From Cellulosimicrobium terreum (GTDB lineage: Bacteria > Actinomycetota > Actinomycetes > Actinomycetales > Cellulomonadaceae), in contig JACYFD010000001.1 in NCBI GenBank assembly GCA_014803435.1, positions 806,001 through 870,000 on the forward strand: a DNA stretch of 64,000 nucleotides, read 5' to 3'. Shown here piece after piece: positions 8,938-16,798 of this stretch. Made by a program: the position numbers and the translations under genes. The notes below the pieces were generated by a model. The model had not been told where the DNA came from and searched no databases. It worked only from the letters and a program-made list of their open reading frames with translations. Position 1 is the first letter of the stretch; each line of letters opens with the position of its first letter.

Positions 8938-10485
8938 GTGGCCCCCCGCGGAGATGGACTGCTCACCCACGACCTCATGCCCGGCGAGAAAGGCCCGCAG
9001 GACGCCTGCGGCGTCTTCGGCGTCTGGGCTCCCGGCGAGGAGGTCGCCAAGCTCGCCTACTTCGGCCTCTATGCGCTGCAGCATCGCGGCCAGGAGTCGG
9101 CCGGCATCGCGACGAGCAACGGCGAGCAGATCCTCGTCTACAAGGACATGGGACTCGTCTCCCAGGTGTTCGACGAGACCGCGCTCAACGCGCTGACGGG
9201 CCACATCGCCGTCGGGCACTGCCGGTACTCCACCACCGGGGGCGTGACGTGGGAGAACGCCCAGCCCACGCTCGGCGCGACCGCGTCCGGCACGGTCGCC
9301 CTCGGGCACAACGGGAACCTCACCAACTCCGCGGAGCTCGTGAACCTCGTCGCCGAGCGCTACGGCAGCCAGCGGCGCGGCGAGCTCGCGCGCGGCAACA
9401 CCACGGACACCGCGCTCGTCACCGCCCTCCTGGCCGGCGACGACGACCACACGCTCGAGGCCACGGCGCTCGAGGTCCTGCCGCACCTGCGCGGGGCGTT
9501 CTCTCTCGTCTTCATGGACGAGCACACCCTCTATGCGGCGCGCGACCCGCAGGGCGTGCGACCGCTCGTCCTCGGCCGCCTCGAGCGGGGGTGGGTCGTC
9601 GCGAGCGAGACGCCGGCGCTCGACATCGTGGGCGCGTCGTTCGTGCGCGAGGTCGAGCCCGGCGAGCTCATCGCGATCGACGCCGACGGGCTGCGCTCGC
9701 AGCGGTTCGCCCCGATCGAGCGCGCGGGCTGCGTCTTCGAGTACGTCTACCTCGCGCGCCCCGACACGTCGATCAACGGCCGGTCGGTGCATGCCGCACG
9801 GGTCGAGATGGGCCGTGAGCTGGCGCGCCAGCACCCCGTCGAGGCGGACCTCGTGATCCCCGTCCCGGAGTCCGGGACTCCCGCCGCGGTCGGCTACGCC
9901 GCGGAGTCGGGCATCCCGTTCGGGCAGGGCCTGACGAAGAACGCCTACGTCGGCCGGACGTTCATCCAGCCGTCGGACACGCTGCGCCAGCTCGGCATCC
10001 GGCTCAAGCTCAACCCGCTGCGCGAGGTGATCCGCGGCAAGCGCCTCGTCGTCGTCGACGACTCGATCGTGCGCGGCAACACCCAGCGCGCGCTGATCCG
10101 CATGCTCCGGGAAGCCGGCGCGGCGGAGGTGCACGTGCGCATCAGCTCCCCGCCCGTGAAGTGGCCCTGCTTCTACGGCATCGACTTCGCGTCCCGCGCC
10201 GAGCTCATCGCGAACGGGCTCACGCCCCACGAGATCGGGCAGTCCCTCGGAGCCGACTCGCTCGGCTACATCTCGACCGAGGGCATGATCGCCGCCACCG
10301 AGCAGCCGTCGTCGCAGCTGTGCGCGGCCTGCTTCACGGGCAAGTACCCCATCGAGCTGCCGCCGGACGACCAGCTCGGCAAGCACCTGCTCGAGCAGGC
10401 GGAGCTTCCGCTCGGCGCGCCGGAGGACGGGCTGCGCACCCTCTCGGTGAGCGCCGGCGGCACCGGCGCGCTCCAGCACCCGTGA
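8938..10485 (+). CDS. purF: Amidophosphoribosyltransferase
   Basis: A 515-aa enzyme from a GTG start. It catalyses the first committed step of purine synthesis: glutamine plus PRPP to 5-phosphoribosylamine. A propeptide (1-23) precedes Cys24 of ACGVFG, the N-terminal nucleophile exposed by processing in this class. The glutaminase domain continues with RGQESAGIAT and GHNGNLTN. The phosphoribosyltransferase domain carries the PRPP loop VVVDDSIVRGNT. Cysteines in CFYGID and CAACFTGKYP fit the Fe4S4-containing Bacillus-type enzyme. purM follows 97 nt downstream on the same strand, so co-transcription is likely. Confidence 0.97.
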   Translation: MAPRGDGLLTHDLMPGEKGPQDACGVFGVWAPGEEVAKLAYFGLYALQHRGQESAGIATSNGEQILVYKDMGLVSQVFDETALNALTGHIAVGHCRYSTTGGVTWENAQPTLGATASGTVALGHNGNLTNSAELVNLVAERYGSQRRGELARGNTTDTALVTALLAGDDDHTLEATALEVLPHLRGAFSLVFMDEHTLYAARDPQGVRPLVLGRLERGWVVASETPALDIVGASFVREVEPGELIAIDADGLRSQRFAPIERAGCVFEYVYLARPDTSINGRSVHAARVEMGRELARQHPVEADLVIPVPESGTPAAVGYAAESGIPFGQGLTKNAYVGRTFIQPSDTLRQLGIRLKLNPLREVIRGKRLVVVDDSIVRGNTQRALIRMLREAGAAEVHVRISSPPVKWPCFYGIDFASRAELIANGLTPHEIGQSLGADSLGYISTEGMIAATEQPSSQLCAACFTGKYPIELPPDDQLGKHLLEQAELPLGAPEDGLRTLSVSAGGTGALQHP

Positions 10486-10582
10486 CCCGCGCCACCCGAC
10501 CGCACCACCCGGCCGCCGGCCGACCCACCTGCCACCCCTCCTGGCGACCCGAGACGCCATCCGCACACCTGGAGCCCCGACC

Positions 10583-11710
10583 GTGACTGCCGAGAACCCC
10601 GGACTGACCTACGCCGCCGCCGGCGTCGACACCGAGGCGGGCGACAAGGCCGTCGAGCTGATGAAGGACGCCGTGCGCCGGACCCAGGGGCCGCAGGTCC
10701 TCGGCGGCGTCGGTGGCTTCGCCGGCCTCTACGACTTCTCGCAGGTCGCCACGTACCGTCGTCCGCTCCTGGCGACGTCGACGGACGGTGTCGGGACCAA
10801 GGTCGCGATCGCGCAGGCGATGGACATCCACGACACCATCGGCTTCGACCTCGTGGGCATGGTGGTGGACGACATCGTCGTCGTGGGTGCGAAGCCGCTC
10901 TTCATGACCGACTACATCGCGTGCGGCAAGGTCGTCCCGGAGCGCATCGCAGGGATCGTCCGCGGCATCGCCGCGGCCTGCGAGGTCGCAGGCACGGCGC
11001 TCGTCGGGGGCGAGACGGCGGAGCACCCGGGCCTGCTGGCCGAGGACGAGTACGACGTCGCGGGCGCCGCGACCGGCGTCGTGGAGGCCGACGCCCTGCT
11101 CGGTCCCGAGCGTGTGCGCGAGGGCGACGTCCTCATCGGGCTCGCGTCCTCAGGGCTGCACTCCAACGGGTACTCGCTCGTGCGTGCCGTGCTGAAGCAC
11201 GCCGGGTGGGGGCTCGAGCGCCATGTCGACGAGCTCGGCCGGACGGTGGGCGAGGAGCTCCTCGAGCCCACCCGCGTCTACGCGAGCGACTGCCTCGCCC
11301 TCGCCGCCGACGACGCGGCGCAGGTCCACGCGTACACGCACGTCACCGGCGGCGGGCTCGCCGCAAACCTCGCGCGGGTGCTGCCCGCCGGGCTCGTCGG
11401 GGTCGTGGACCGGGCGAGCTGGGCCGTGCCGCCGGTCTTCGGCCTCGTGCGCGAGCTCGGTGGTGTGCCGCGCCGCGACCTCGAGAACACGCTCAACCTG
11501 GGTGTCGGCATGGTCGCGATCGTCGGCGCGGACGGGGCGGACGCCGCACTGGCCCGCTGCGCGGCGCTGGGGCTCAGAGCCTGGGTGCTCGGTACCGTCG
11601 AGTCGTTCGACCCGGAGGCCGCGCAGGACACCGCCGACGGCGACCTGGTCGCAGGCACGAAGGGCGTCCAGGCGGGTGCCGTCCGGCTCGTCGGGGACTA
11701 CGTCGCCTGA
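10583..11710 (+). CDS. purM: Phosphoribosylformylglycinamidine cyclo-ligase (AIR synthetase)
   Basis: A 375-aa cytosolic enzyme from a GTG start. It converts FGAM and ATP to aminoimidazole ribotide, the fifth step of purine synthesis. The N-terminus (TYAAAGVDTEAGDKAV) and the motifs STDGVGTK, GGETAEHPG and SGLHSNGYSLVR are characteristic of PurM. Length is near normal, with a short C-terminal tail. A long perfect hairpin 53 nt after the stop should end the purF-purM transcript. Confidence 0.97.
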   Translation: MTAENPGLTYAAAGVDTEAGDKAVELMKDAVRRTQGPQVLGGVGGFAGLYDFSQVATYRRPLLATSTDGVGTKVAIAQAMDIHDTIGFDLVGMVVDDIVVVGAKPLFMTDYIACGKVVPERIAGIVRGIAAACEVAGTALVGGETAEHPGLLAEDEYDVAGAATGVVEADALLGPERVREGDVLIGLASSGLHSNGYSLVRAVLKHAGWGLERHVDELGRTVGEELLEPTRVYASDCLALAADDAAQVHAYTHVTGGGLAANLARVLPAGLVGVVDRASWAVPPVFGLVRELGGVPRRDLENTLNLGVGMVAIVGADGADAALARCAALGLRAWVLGTVESFDPEAAQDTADGDLVAGTKGVQAGAVRLVGDYVA

Positions 11711-11745
11711 GGCGTGGGGCCCCTGAGGGGCGTGGGGCCCCTGAG
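11708..11745. repeat. Short tandem repeat at the purM 3' end
   Basis: Two near-identical copies of an 18-nt unit (GGCGTGGGGCCCCTGAG-like) run from the purM stop codon into the intergenic space. Each copy contains the palindrome GGGGCCCC. No function is evident. Confidence 0.5.
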
Positions 11746-11762
11746 CCACCTGCCGGTGCCGT

Positions 11763-11811
11763 CACGAGACGACGCGACCGCCCACGCCGTGGGCGGTCGC
11801 GTCGTCTCGTG
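11763..11811. terminator. Perfect 23-bp hairpin, bidirectional terminator
   Basis: Bases 11763-11785 pair perfectly with 11789-11811 around a 3-nt GCC loop. It sits between convergent purM and the DUF3073 gene, so it can terminate both. There is no T-tract, typical of strong actinobacterial hairpin terminators. Confidence 0.8.
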
Positions 11812-11855
11812 ATGATGAACGCTGACCCGGGAAGTCGGGCCGGGCTGGACGACCG

Positions 11856-12065
11856 TCAGCGGTCGTCGGACCAGCCGTTGTACCGCTGGTCGTAGCTCTC
11901 GAGCTCGTCTGACGACTCGGCGCCGAAGCGGGAGTCCGTCACGACATCCGTGTGGCTGTGACCAGTGAGCTCTTGCTCGAGAGCCCTGTAGTTCGTCTCG
12001 GGGCTGTAGTACTTCAGCTCCCGGGCGACCTTGGTCTGCTTTGCCTTCTGACGGCCGCGGCCCAT
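11856..12065 (-). CDS. DUF3073 domain protein
   Basis: A 69-aa protein from the ATG at 12065 (MGRGRQKAKQTKVARELKYY), highly basic at the start and acidic at the end (SDELESYDQRYNGWSDDR). Small proteins of this family are conserved across actinobacteria, usually between purM and bldC as here; their function is unknown. The basic then acidic layout might suit nucleic-acid or ribosome contact, but that is speculation. The start was chosen by similarity to the family; an upstream extension lacks coding character. Confidence 0.85.
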   Translation of the reverse strand: MGRGRQKAKQTKVARELKYYSPETNYRALEQELTGHSHTDVVTDSRFGAESSDELESYDQRYNGWSDDR

Positions 12066-12124
12066 GGCTCCGACCCCCTCAACGTAGAAGCGGGACGGCA
12101 ACGTGCTCAGACGTGCGGCCCCGG

Positions 12125-12152
12125 GGTGTAGTTTCGTCTGTTCAGATCCCAA
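12125..12152 (-). promoter_or_regulatory. Candidate promoter of the DUF3073 gene
   Basis: On the minus strand TTGGGA (12152-12147) and TACACC (12130-12125) are separated by 16 nt, about 60 nt ahead of the start codon. The hexamers match the vegetative consensus only partly. Confidence 0.3.
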
Positions 12153-12427
12153 CGATACATGCTCTGCGGGCATTCCCACTACTCAGAAACCCCGCCAAGG
12201 CCGGATCGGTCGAGCGTCACACCGGCACCCCGTCAGCTGGCGGCGCAACGTGACAGCAAGCGGCACGAGGCCGACTTCCGGTCCGTTCGGACCATAGGCC
12301 TCCTAATTCACCCGTCCGTCAAGTCGCCCGAAATCCACATCCTGCGACAATGGAGTTGCTGGTGGTGCGCTGTCGACGTGATCCGGGAACTGGGCCGGAC
12401 CAGGGCACGCCAGGGGGAGGTGCTGTG
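12153..12427. other. Intergenic region upstream of bldC
   Basis: No coding or RNA gene is seen here. It is noticeably AT-richer than neighbouring DNA (for example around 12295-12350), as expected for promoter DNA of the divergent DUF3073 and bldC genes. The bldC ribosome-binding site is the GGGGGAGG ending at 12420. Confidence 0.5.
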
Positions 12428-12640
12428 GTGGCCATGCATGGAGAGTCCGAGGTTCTGCTGACGCCCGCCGAGGTCGCCAGCCTTTTCCGCGTCGACCCGA
12501 AGACGGTGACGCGATGGGCGAAGGCCGGGAAGCTGTCGTCCATCCGCACGCTCGGAGGTCACCGGCGCTACCGCGAGTCGGAGGTGCGGGCGCTGCTCGG
12601 CGCCGCCAGCGAGCCGGCAGAGCGGCCCGACCAGAGCTGA
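12428..12640 (+). CDS. bldC: BldC-like MerR-family DNA-binding protein
   Basis: A protein of about 70 aa, essentially one winged-helix MerR-type DNA-binding domain (LLTPAEVASLFRVDPKTVTRWAKAGK, RTLGGHRRYRESEVRALL). The core is almost the same as Streptomyces BldC, which binds cooperatively to direct repeats and controls development. It lacks the coiled coil and effector domain of ordinary MerR proteins. The GTG at 12428 follows GGGGGAGG by 7 nt; GTG 12425 or ATG 12434 are alternatives. Targets in this non-sporulating-type organism are unknown. Confidence 0.88.
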   Translation: MAMHGESEVLLTPAEVASLFRVDPKTVTRWAKAGKLSSIRTLGGHRRYRESEVRALLGAASEPAERPDQS

Positions 12641-12665
12641 CGGGTTCTCCAGGCGGACGCTCCGG

Positions 12666-12968
12666 TCAGGAGCGTCGCCTGAGGATCGCGACGGCGGTGA
12701 GCGCGACACCTGCGGCGACGGCGCCGAGCAGGACCTTCACGTTGCGCGACCTGCTGGGCTCCTGCTCGGGCAGGCCGCCTCCCGTGAGGAAGGACCCGGT
12801 GTCCGACGCCGCCTGCTTGGCCTGGCGGGCCATGTTCGACGCCTGCACGCGCGGGTCGATGCGCGTCGTGAGCTCGTCGAGCGTCTGCGCGAGCTCTGCC
12901 CGCGTGCGGGCGATCTCCTGCTCGATCTGGCGCCGGCCGGGCTGCGGCTCGGATTCCTTCGCGCTCAC
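12666..12968 (-). CDS. DUF3618 membrane-anchored protein
   Basis: A 100-aa protein from the GTG at 12968, overlapping the upstream gene by 4 nt (GTGA). The N-terminal segment RRQIEQEIARTRAELAQTLDELTTRIDP is the DUF3618 helix, followed by a charged linker and a single C-terminal transmembrane helix ending ILRRRS. It is encoded with a phage-holin-3_6/DUF1469 protein, a pairing common in actinobacteria and thought to be envelope-associated. Precise role unknown. Confidence 0.8.
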   Translation of the reverse strand: MSAKESEPQPGRRQIEQEIARTRAELAQTLDELTTRIDPRVQASNMARQAKQAASDTGSFLTGGGLPEQEPSRSRNVKVLLGAVAAGVALTAVAILRRRS

Positions 12969-13387
12969 GGGCGGAGTCCTTCCTTCACGACGTTGACGTC
13001 TTCCTTCACGCTGGACACCGCGTCCGTGGGGACGGGCGGCACGCCTCGCTTGAGCTGCTTGACCCCGACGAACGCGAGCAGACCGGCGATCAGGACGATC
13101 GCCAGCCCGACGATGAGGGCCGCCAGCCACATGGGGACGGCGTTGGCGAGGCCCTCCACCGCGGACTGGAAGAGGAACCCGAGCCCGTAGAGGACCAGCA
13201 CGCCTCCCACGACGAGCAGGCCGATGCCGACTCCGGCGTGCTTGGCCTTGGTGCTGAGCTCTTCCTTCGCCAAGGCGATCTCCGAGCGGACGAGTCGGGT
13301 CGCCTGCTCGGACAGTCGTTCGACGAGCTGCCCGACCGTCGGCTTCTGCTCCTCGGGGGGGACGCGTCCGTCGACCCAGTCGCTCAT
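12965..13387 (-). CDS. Phage-holin superfamily III / DUF1469 membrane protein
   Basis: A 140-aa protein with an N-terminal amphipathic helix (VGQLVERLSEQATRLVRSEIALAKEEL) and two strong transmembrane helices (about 50-74 and 84-108), the pattern of Phage_holin_3_6. No phage genes are nearby, so this is the chromosomal housekeeping version. It is translated just ahead of, and coupled to, the DUF3618 gene. Confidence 0.82.
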   Translation of the reverse strand: MSDWVDGRVPPEEQKPTVGQLVERLSEQATRLVRSEIALAKEELSTKAKHAGVGIGLLVVGGVLVLYGLGFLFQSAVEGLANAVPMWLAALIVGLAIVLIAGLLAFVGVKQLKRGVPPVPTDAVSSVKEDVNVVKEGLRP

Positions 13388-13475
13388 GCGCTTGCCTTCC
13401 GTCGGTGATCCTCGTCCAACTCAACCGGTACCAGACGCACCCCGCAACTTCCCGCGCCCGACGGGCTGCACGAGA

Positions 13476-13507
13476 AAGCCCCTCGTCCGAGAACGGACGA
13501 GGGGCTT
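13476..13507. terminator. Terminator downstream of tRNA-Phe
   Basis: A 14-bp perfect stem (13476-13489 with 13494-13507) has a 4-nt loop. Read on the minus strand it ends in a short T-rich run, matching intrinsic termination of the minus-strand tRNA transcript. Confidence 0.75.
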
Positions 13508-13511
13508 GACG

Positions 13512-13584
13512 TGGCTCCGACCGGCGTCGATCCGGTGACCTTTCGATTTTCAGTCGAACGCTCTACCAACTGAGCTACAGAGCC
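13512..13584 (-). tRNA. tRNA-Phe (GAA)
   Basis: A 73-nt cloverleaf with acceptor GGCTCTG/CGGAGCC, D arm TAGCTCAGTTGGTAGAGC, anticodon loop CTGAAAA (GAA), and a normal T arm. The CCA end is not encoded. Confidence 0.96.
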
Positions 13585-13592
13585 AGGACGCG

Positions 13593-13629
13593 AGAGCCCG
13601 GGCGGCCGATGTCGACCGGCCCGGGCTCT
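13593..13629. terminator. Hairpin between tRNA-Asp and tRNA-Phe
   Basis: AGAGCCCGGGC (13593-13603) pairs with GCCCGGGCTCT (13619-13629). It lies just downstream of tRNA-Asp on the minus strand, so the tRNAs may be partly separate transcripts. Confidence 0.6.
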
Positions 13630-13639
13630 TCGCCTCGCG

Positions 13640-13713
13640 CGACCCTGACGGGACTTGAACCCGCGACCTCCGCCGTGACAGGGCGGCGCGCTAACCAACT
13701 GCGCTACAGGGCC
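13640..13713 (-). tRNA. tRNA-Asp (GTC)
   Basis: 74 nt, with acceptor GGCCCTG/CAGGGTC, anticodon stem CCGCC/GGCGG and loop CTGTCAC (GTC). The discriminator is G and CCA is not encoded. Confidence 0.96.
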
Positions 13714-13868
13714 TTGCTTTCGTCTGCTGGACACAACCGTAGCACCGGGATCTCACCGGATTCGGCGGCCTGCTTTCGAACCGTGAGGATCGTACCGTAC
13801 CGATGAGCCGATCCGTAAATCGGCCGGTGAGGGCCGATCCGGTCGGTCAGGGTGGACCCGATCCGCAG

Positions 13869-13941
13869 TACCCCCAACGGGATTCGAACCCGTGCTACCG
13901 CCGTGAAAGGGCGGGGTCCTAGGCCGCTAGACGATGGGGGC
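13869..13941 (-). tRNA. tRNA-Glu (TTC)
   Basis: 73 nt, 5' GCCCCCATCGTCTAGCGG with the typical Glu D arm, anticodon stem CCGCC/GGCGG and loop CTTTCAC (TTC). First of the three minus-strand tRNAs. Confidence 0.96.
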
Positions 13942-13988
13942 TTCAGGACGTCGGCAAGTGTACAGGCGGGCCGCCGTGGCGGGGGAGG

Positions 13989-14351
13989 ATGGTCCCTGTG
14001 GTGGAGATGGAGCGGGACGAGTTCGAGGACGCGGTGCGGGACGGGCTGGACCTCGTGCCGCCGGAGCTCGCGGCGCAGATGGACAACGTGGTCGTGCTCG
14101 TCGAGGACGACGCGCCCCCCGACGACCCGGAGCTGCTCGGCCTCTACGAGGGCGTGCCGCTCACCGAGCGCGACCACATGTGGGCGGCGGGGTCGCTCCC
14201 GGACCGGATCACGATCTACCGCAACCCGACGCTGGCGATCTGCGAGACGCGCGAGGACGTCGTCGAGGAGGTCGCGATCACCGTCGTGCACGAGATCGCG
14301 CACCACTTCGGCATCGACGACGACCGGCTGCACGAGCTCGGCTGGGACTGA
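13989..14351 (+). CDS. Zincin-like metallopeptidase (DUF1025 family)
   Basis: A 120-aa protein with HEIAHHFGIDDDRLHELGW: the HExxH zinc motif is at 101-105, with a downstream Glu as third-ligand candidate. This C-terminal signature is the hallmark of the small minimal-zincin family found in many actinobacteria. The substrate is unknown. It has no signal peptide, so it is cytosolic. It stands alone between the tRNAs and the ArsR gene. Confidence 0.85.
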   Translation: MVPVVEMERDEFEDAVRDGLDLVPPELAAQMDNVVVLVEDDAPPDDPELLGLYEGVPLTERDHMWAAGSLPDRITIYRNPTLAICETREDVVEEVAITVVHEIAHHFGIDDDRLHELGWD

Positions 14352-14379
14352 CCCGGGGTCCCGGATCTTCTCGTCGACA

Positions 14380-14424
14380 GGTCTGGCTATCATCGTCGGC
14401 AGCCGATAACATCGTTAAGTGACG
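14380..14424. promoter_or_regulatory. Candidate operator of the ArsR-CDF operon
   Basis: Just before the ArsR start is an AT-rich imperfect inverted repeat around TCGGCaGCCGA with flanking ATCATCG and ATAACATCG. ArsR-family repressors usually bind 12-2-12 inverted repeats here. The GTG start at 14419 lies so close that the mRNA may be nearly leaderless. Confidence 0.4.
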
Positions 14425-14754
14425 ATGAATCATGCGAGCCACGACCACGAGGCGGTCGCGCGGCTCCTGCGCGCCCTCGCCGAACCCAGCCGGCTCGCGC
14501 TCGTGCACCTGCTCGCCGGGACCGAGCGACGCGTCGTCGACCTCACGCACGAGCTCGGCCTGGCGCAGTCCACCGTCTCGGCGCACCTGACGATGCTGGC
14601 CGACGCCGGCGTCGTCGCGGTGCGGAGGGAGGGTCGCTCGTCCTGGTACCGGCTCCTGCGGCCGGAGGTCGCCCACCTCCTCGCGGACGCGGAGCACGTC
14701 GCGCTCAGTCCCGGGCCGGTCGCGACCGGGACCGCAGCGGGGGGCGCGTCATGA
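14419..14754 (+). CDS. ArsR/SmtB-family metal-responsive repressor
   Basis: A 111-aa winged-helix protein (RALAEPSRLALVHLLAG, then HTH ELGLAQSTVSAHLTMLADAGVV). The N-terminus is His-rich (NHASHDHE) and the CVC arsenic motif is absent, favouring a Zn/Ni/Co-type sensor; C-terminal DAEH may contribute ligands. Its stop overlaps the start of the cation-efflux gene by 4 nt, so it most likely represses its own operon until metal binds. GTG 14419 and ATG 14425 are both possible starts. Confidence 0.85.
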   Translation: MTMNHASHDHEAVARLLRALAEPSRLALVHLLAGTERRVVDLTHELGLAQSTVSAHLTMLADAGVVAVRREGRSSWYRLLRPEVAHLLADAEHVALSPGPVATGTAAGGAS

Positions 14755-15671
14755 GCGGCCACTCCCACTCCCACGCACCCGCCACCGCCACGGGCGCGCA
14801 CCGGCGGCGGCTCGCTCTCGTGCTCGTGATCACCCTCGTCGTGATGGTCGGCGAGGTCGTCGGGGCGCTCGTCTCCGGGTCGCTCGCACTCCTCGCGGAC
14901 GCGGGGCACATGCTCACCGACGCGTCGGGGATCGGGCTCGCCCTCTTCGCGAGCTGGCTCGCCGCGCGGCCGACGACGACGCAGCGCACGTTCGGCTGGC
15001 AGCGCGCCGAGATCCTCGCCGCGCTCGCGAACGCCCTGCTCCTCGGCTTCGTCTCGATCACGGTGATCGTCGAGGGCGTGCGCCGGACAGCTGCGCCGGA
15101 CCCCCAGATCCAGGCCGGCGTGATGATCGTCGTCGCGGTCGTGGGCCTGCTCGCCAACGCCGTCGGGCTGCGGCTGCTCGCCGCCGGGCAGGCTGAGAGC
15201 CTCAACGTGCGCGGCGCCTACCTCGAGGTGCTCGGCGACCTCCTCGGGTCCGTCGCGGTCGTCGCGGCCGGCGTCGCGGTCGCGGCAGGGTTTGCGCGCG
15301 CCGACGGGATCGCGTCGGTCGCGATCGGCCTCATGATCCTGCCGCGTGCCGTCATGCTCCTGCGCGACGTCGCGCACGTCCTGCTCGAGGCCGCGCCCCA
15401 CGGCGTCGACCTCGAACAGGTCCGGGAGCACATGGAGTCCGTGCCCGGCGTCGTCGGGGTGCACGACCTGCACGCCTGGACGATCACGTCCGGTGTCCCG
15501 GTCATGTCCGCGCACGTCGAGGTCGAGACCGAGCGCCTCGAGCGGGGCGAGGGGACCGACGTGCTGCGCCGGCTCCGGACGTGCCTGGCGGGACACTTCG
15601 ACGTCGACCACTGCACGTTCCAGATCGAACCCCCCGAGATGCGGGCCGACGAGGCGTCCGCGCACCGCTGA
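14751..15671 (+). CDS. Cation diffusion facilitator (CzcD-type zinc/heavy-metal exporter)
   Basis: A 306-aa membrane protein with six helices. It begins with a metal-binding His stretch (SGHSHSHAP). The HxxxD sites of the CDF transport centre are visible (LLADAGHMLTDASGIG and a later equivalent). The cytoplasmic C-terminal domain begins near VREHMESVPGV and contains HDLHAWTI. CDF proteins exchange Zn2+, Co2+ or Cd2+ for protons. ATGA coupling with the ArsR gene supports a metal-induced efflux pair. Confidence 0.92.
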   Translation: MSGHSHSHAPATATGAHRRRLALVLVITLVVMVGEVVGALVSGSLALLADAGHMLTDASGIGLALFASWLAARPTTTQRTFGWQRAEILAALANALLLGFVSITVIVEGVRRTAAPDPQIQAGVMIVVAVVGLLANAVGLRLLAAGQAESLNVRGAYLEVLGDLLGSVAVVAAGVAVAAGFARADGIASVAIGLMILPRAVMLLRDVAHVLLEAAPHGVDLEQVREHMESVPGVVGVHDLHAWTITSGVPVMSAHVEVETERLERGEGTDVLRRLRTCLAGHFDVDHCTFQIEPPEMRADEASAHR

Positions 15672-15700
15672 CGCCGGCGGGCCGCCGCTAGGCTGGCGGC

Positions 15701-16711
15701 ATGACGATTCTGGTGACCGGTGGGGCGGGGTACATCGGCGCGCACGTGGTGCGGCTGCTGCAGGAGCGGGGCGAGAAGGTCGTCGTGGTCGACGACCTGA
15801 GCACGGGCCGCGCCGAGCGCGTGGGCGACGCCGAGCTCGTGCAGGTCGACGTCGCGTCGCCCGAGGCCGTGGGGGTCCTGACGCAGGCGCTGACGGAGCA
15901 CGACGTGCGCGCCGTCGTGCACTTCGCCGCCCGCAAGCAGGTGGGCGAGTCGGTCGAGAAGCCCGCCTGGTACTACCAGCAGAACGTCGGCGGCTTCACC
16001 AACCTGGTCACCGCGATGCAGGCGGCGGGCGTGGACCGTCTCGTGTTCTCGTCGTCCGCGGCGACGTACGGCATGCCGTCGGTGTCCATGGTCGAGGAGA
16101 AGCTGCACGCCGAGCCGATCAACCCCTACGGCGAGACGAAGCTGGTCGGGGAGTGGCTCGGTCGTGCCGCCGGGCGCGCCTGGGGCCTGCGGTTCGTCGC
16201 GCTGCGGTACTTCAACGTCGCCGGCGCGGGCTGGCCGGAGCTGGGCGACCCGGCGGTCCTCAACCTGGTCCCGATGGTCCTCGACCGGCTCGCGCGCGGG
16301 GAGCGGCCCACGATCTTCGGCGACGACTACCCGACGCCGGACGGCACGTGCGTCCGTGACTACATCCACGTGCTCGACCTCGCGCACGCCCACCTCGCAG
16401 CGCTCGGCTACCTGGACACCGACGACCGCCCGTTCGACGTGTTCAACGTCGGCACGGGCGAGGGGTCGTCGGTGCGCGAGGTCATCGACGAGATCGGCCG
16501 TGCCAGCGGTCTCGACGTGTCGGTGGACGTCGCACCGCGCCGCGCCGGTGACCCGCCGCAGCTCGTGGGTGATCCCCGTCGCATCAACGAGGTGCTGGGC
16601 TGGCACGCGTCGAAGGGGCTCGAGGAGATCATCGCGTCGGCGTGGGAGGCCTGGCAGGCCGGTCCGCGGCGGATCGACGCAGGGACGGGCGGTTCCGCGC
16701 TCGACGTGTGA
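15701..16711 (+). CDS. galE: UDP-glucose 4-epimerase
   Basis: A 336-aa short-chain dehydrogenase/reductase enzyme. The NAD-binding motif is TGGAGYIG (6-13), the SSSAATYG segment supplies the catalytic Ser region, and YGETK gives the Tyr-Lys pair. It interconverts UDP-glucose and UDP-galactose for the Leloir pathway and for glycan precursors, possibly feeding the EPS cluster downstream. It is monocistronic: the carotenoid genes start 87 nt later behind their own promoter-like DNA. Confidence 0.92.
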   Translation: MTILVTGGAGYIGAHVVRLLQERGEKVVVVDDLSTGRAERVGDAELVQVDVASPEAVGVLTQALTEHDVRAVVHFAARKQVGESVEKPAWYYQQNVGGFTNLVTAMQAAGVDRLVFSSSAATYGMPSVSMVEEKLHAEPINPYGETKLVGEWLGRAAGRAWGLRFVALRYFNVAGAGWPELGDPAVLNLVPMVLDRLARGERPTIFGDDYPTPDGTCVRDYIHVLDLAHAHLAALGYLDTDDRPFDVFNVGTGEGSSVREVIDEIGRASGLDVSVDVAPRRAGDPPQLVGDPRRINEVLGWHASKGLEEIIASAWEAWQAGPRRIDAGTGGSALDV

Positions 16712-16731
16712 GAGCCGCCGTCCCGTGCGAC

Positions 16732-16765
16732 GATAAACCCTCAGCATGCTGAGCAATTGGTCGGA
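16732..16765 (+). promoter_or_regulatory. Palindromic operator candidate of the carotenoid operon
   Basis: A -10-like GATAAA (16732-16737) is immediately followed by the perfect 14-bp palindrome CTCAGCATGCTGAG (16740-16753) and CAATTG. The block is clearly AT-richer than its flanks and lies about 45 nt upstream of crtB. Its position suits a repressor operator; the regulator is unknown. Confidence 0.45.
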
Positions 16766-16798
16766 CGGCGCGGCACGGGACGACGGTGAGGTGGTCGA

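Noticed and set aside
12965-13387. Phage holin implying a prophage
   Set aside because: No other phage genes nearby; this family is a common chromosomal actinobacterial membrane protein.
13384-13734. 116-aa frame over the tRNA cluster
   Set aside because: It runs through tRNA-Phe and tRNA-Asp; the tRNA cloverleaves explain the sequence.
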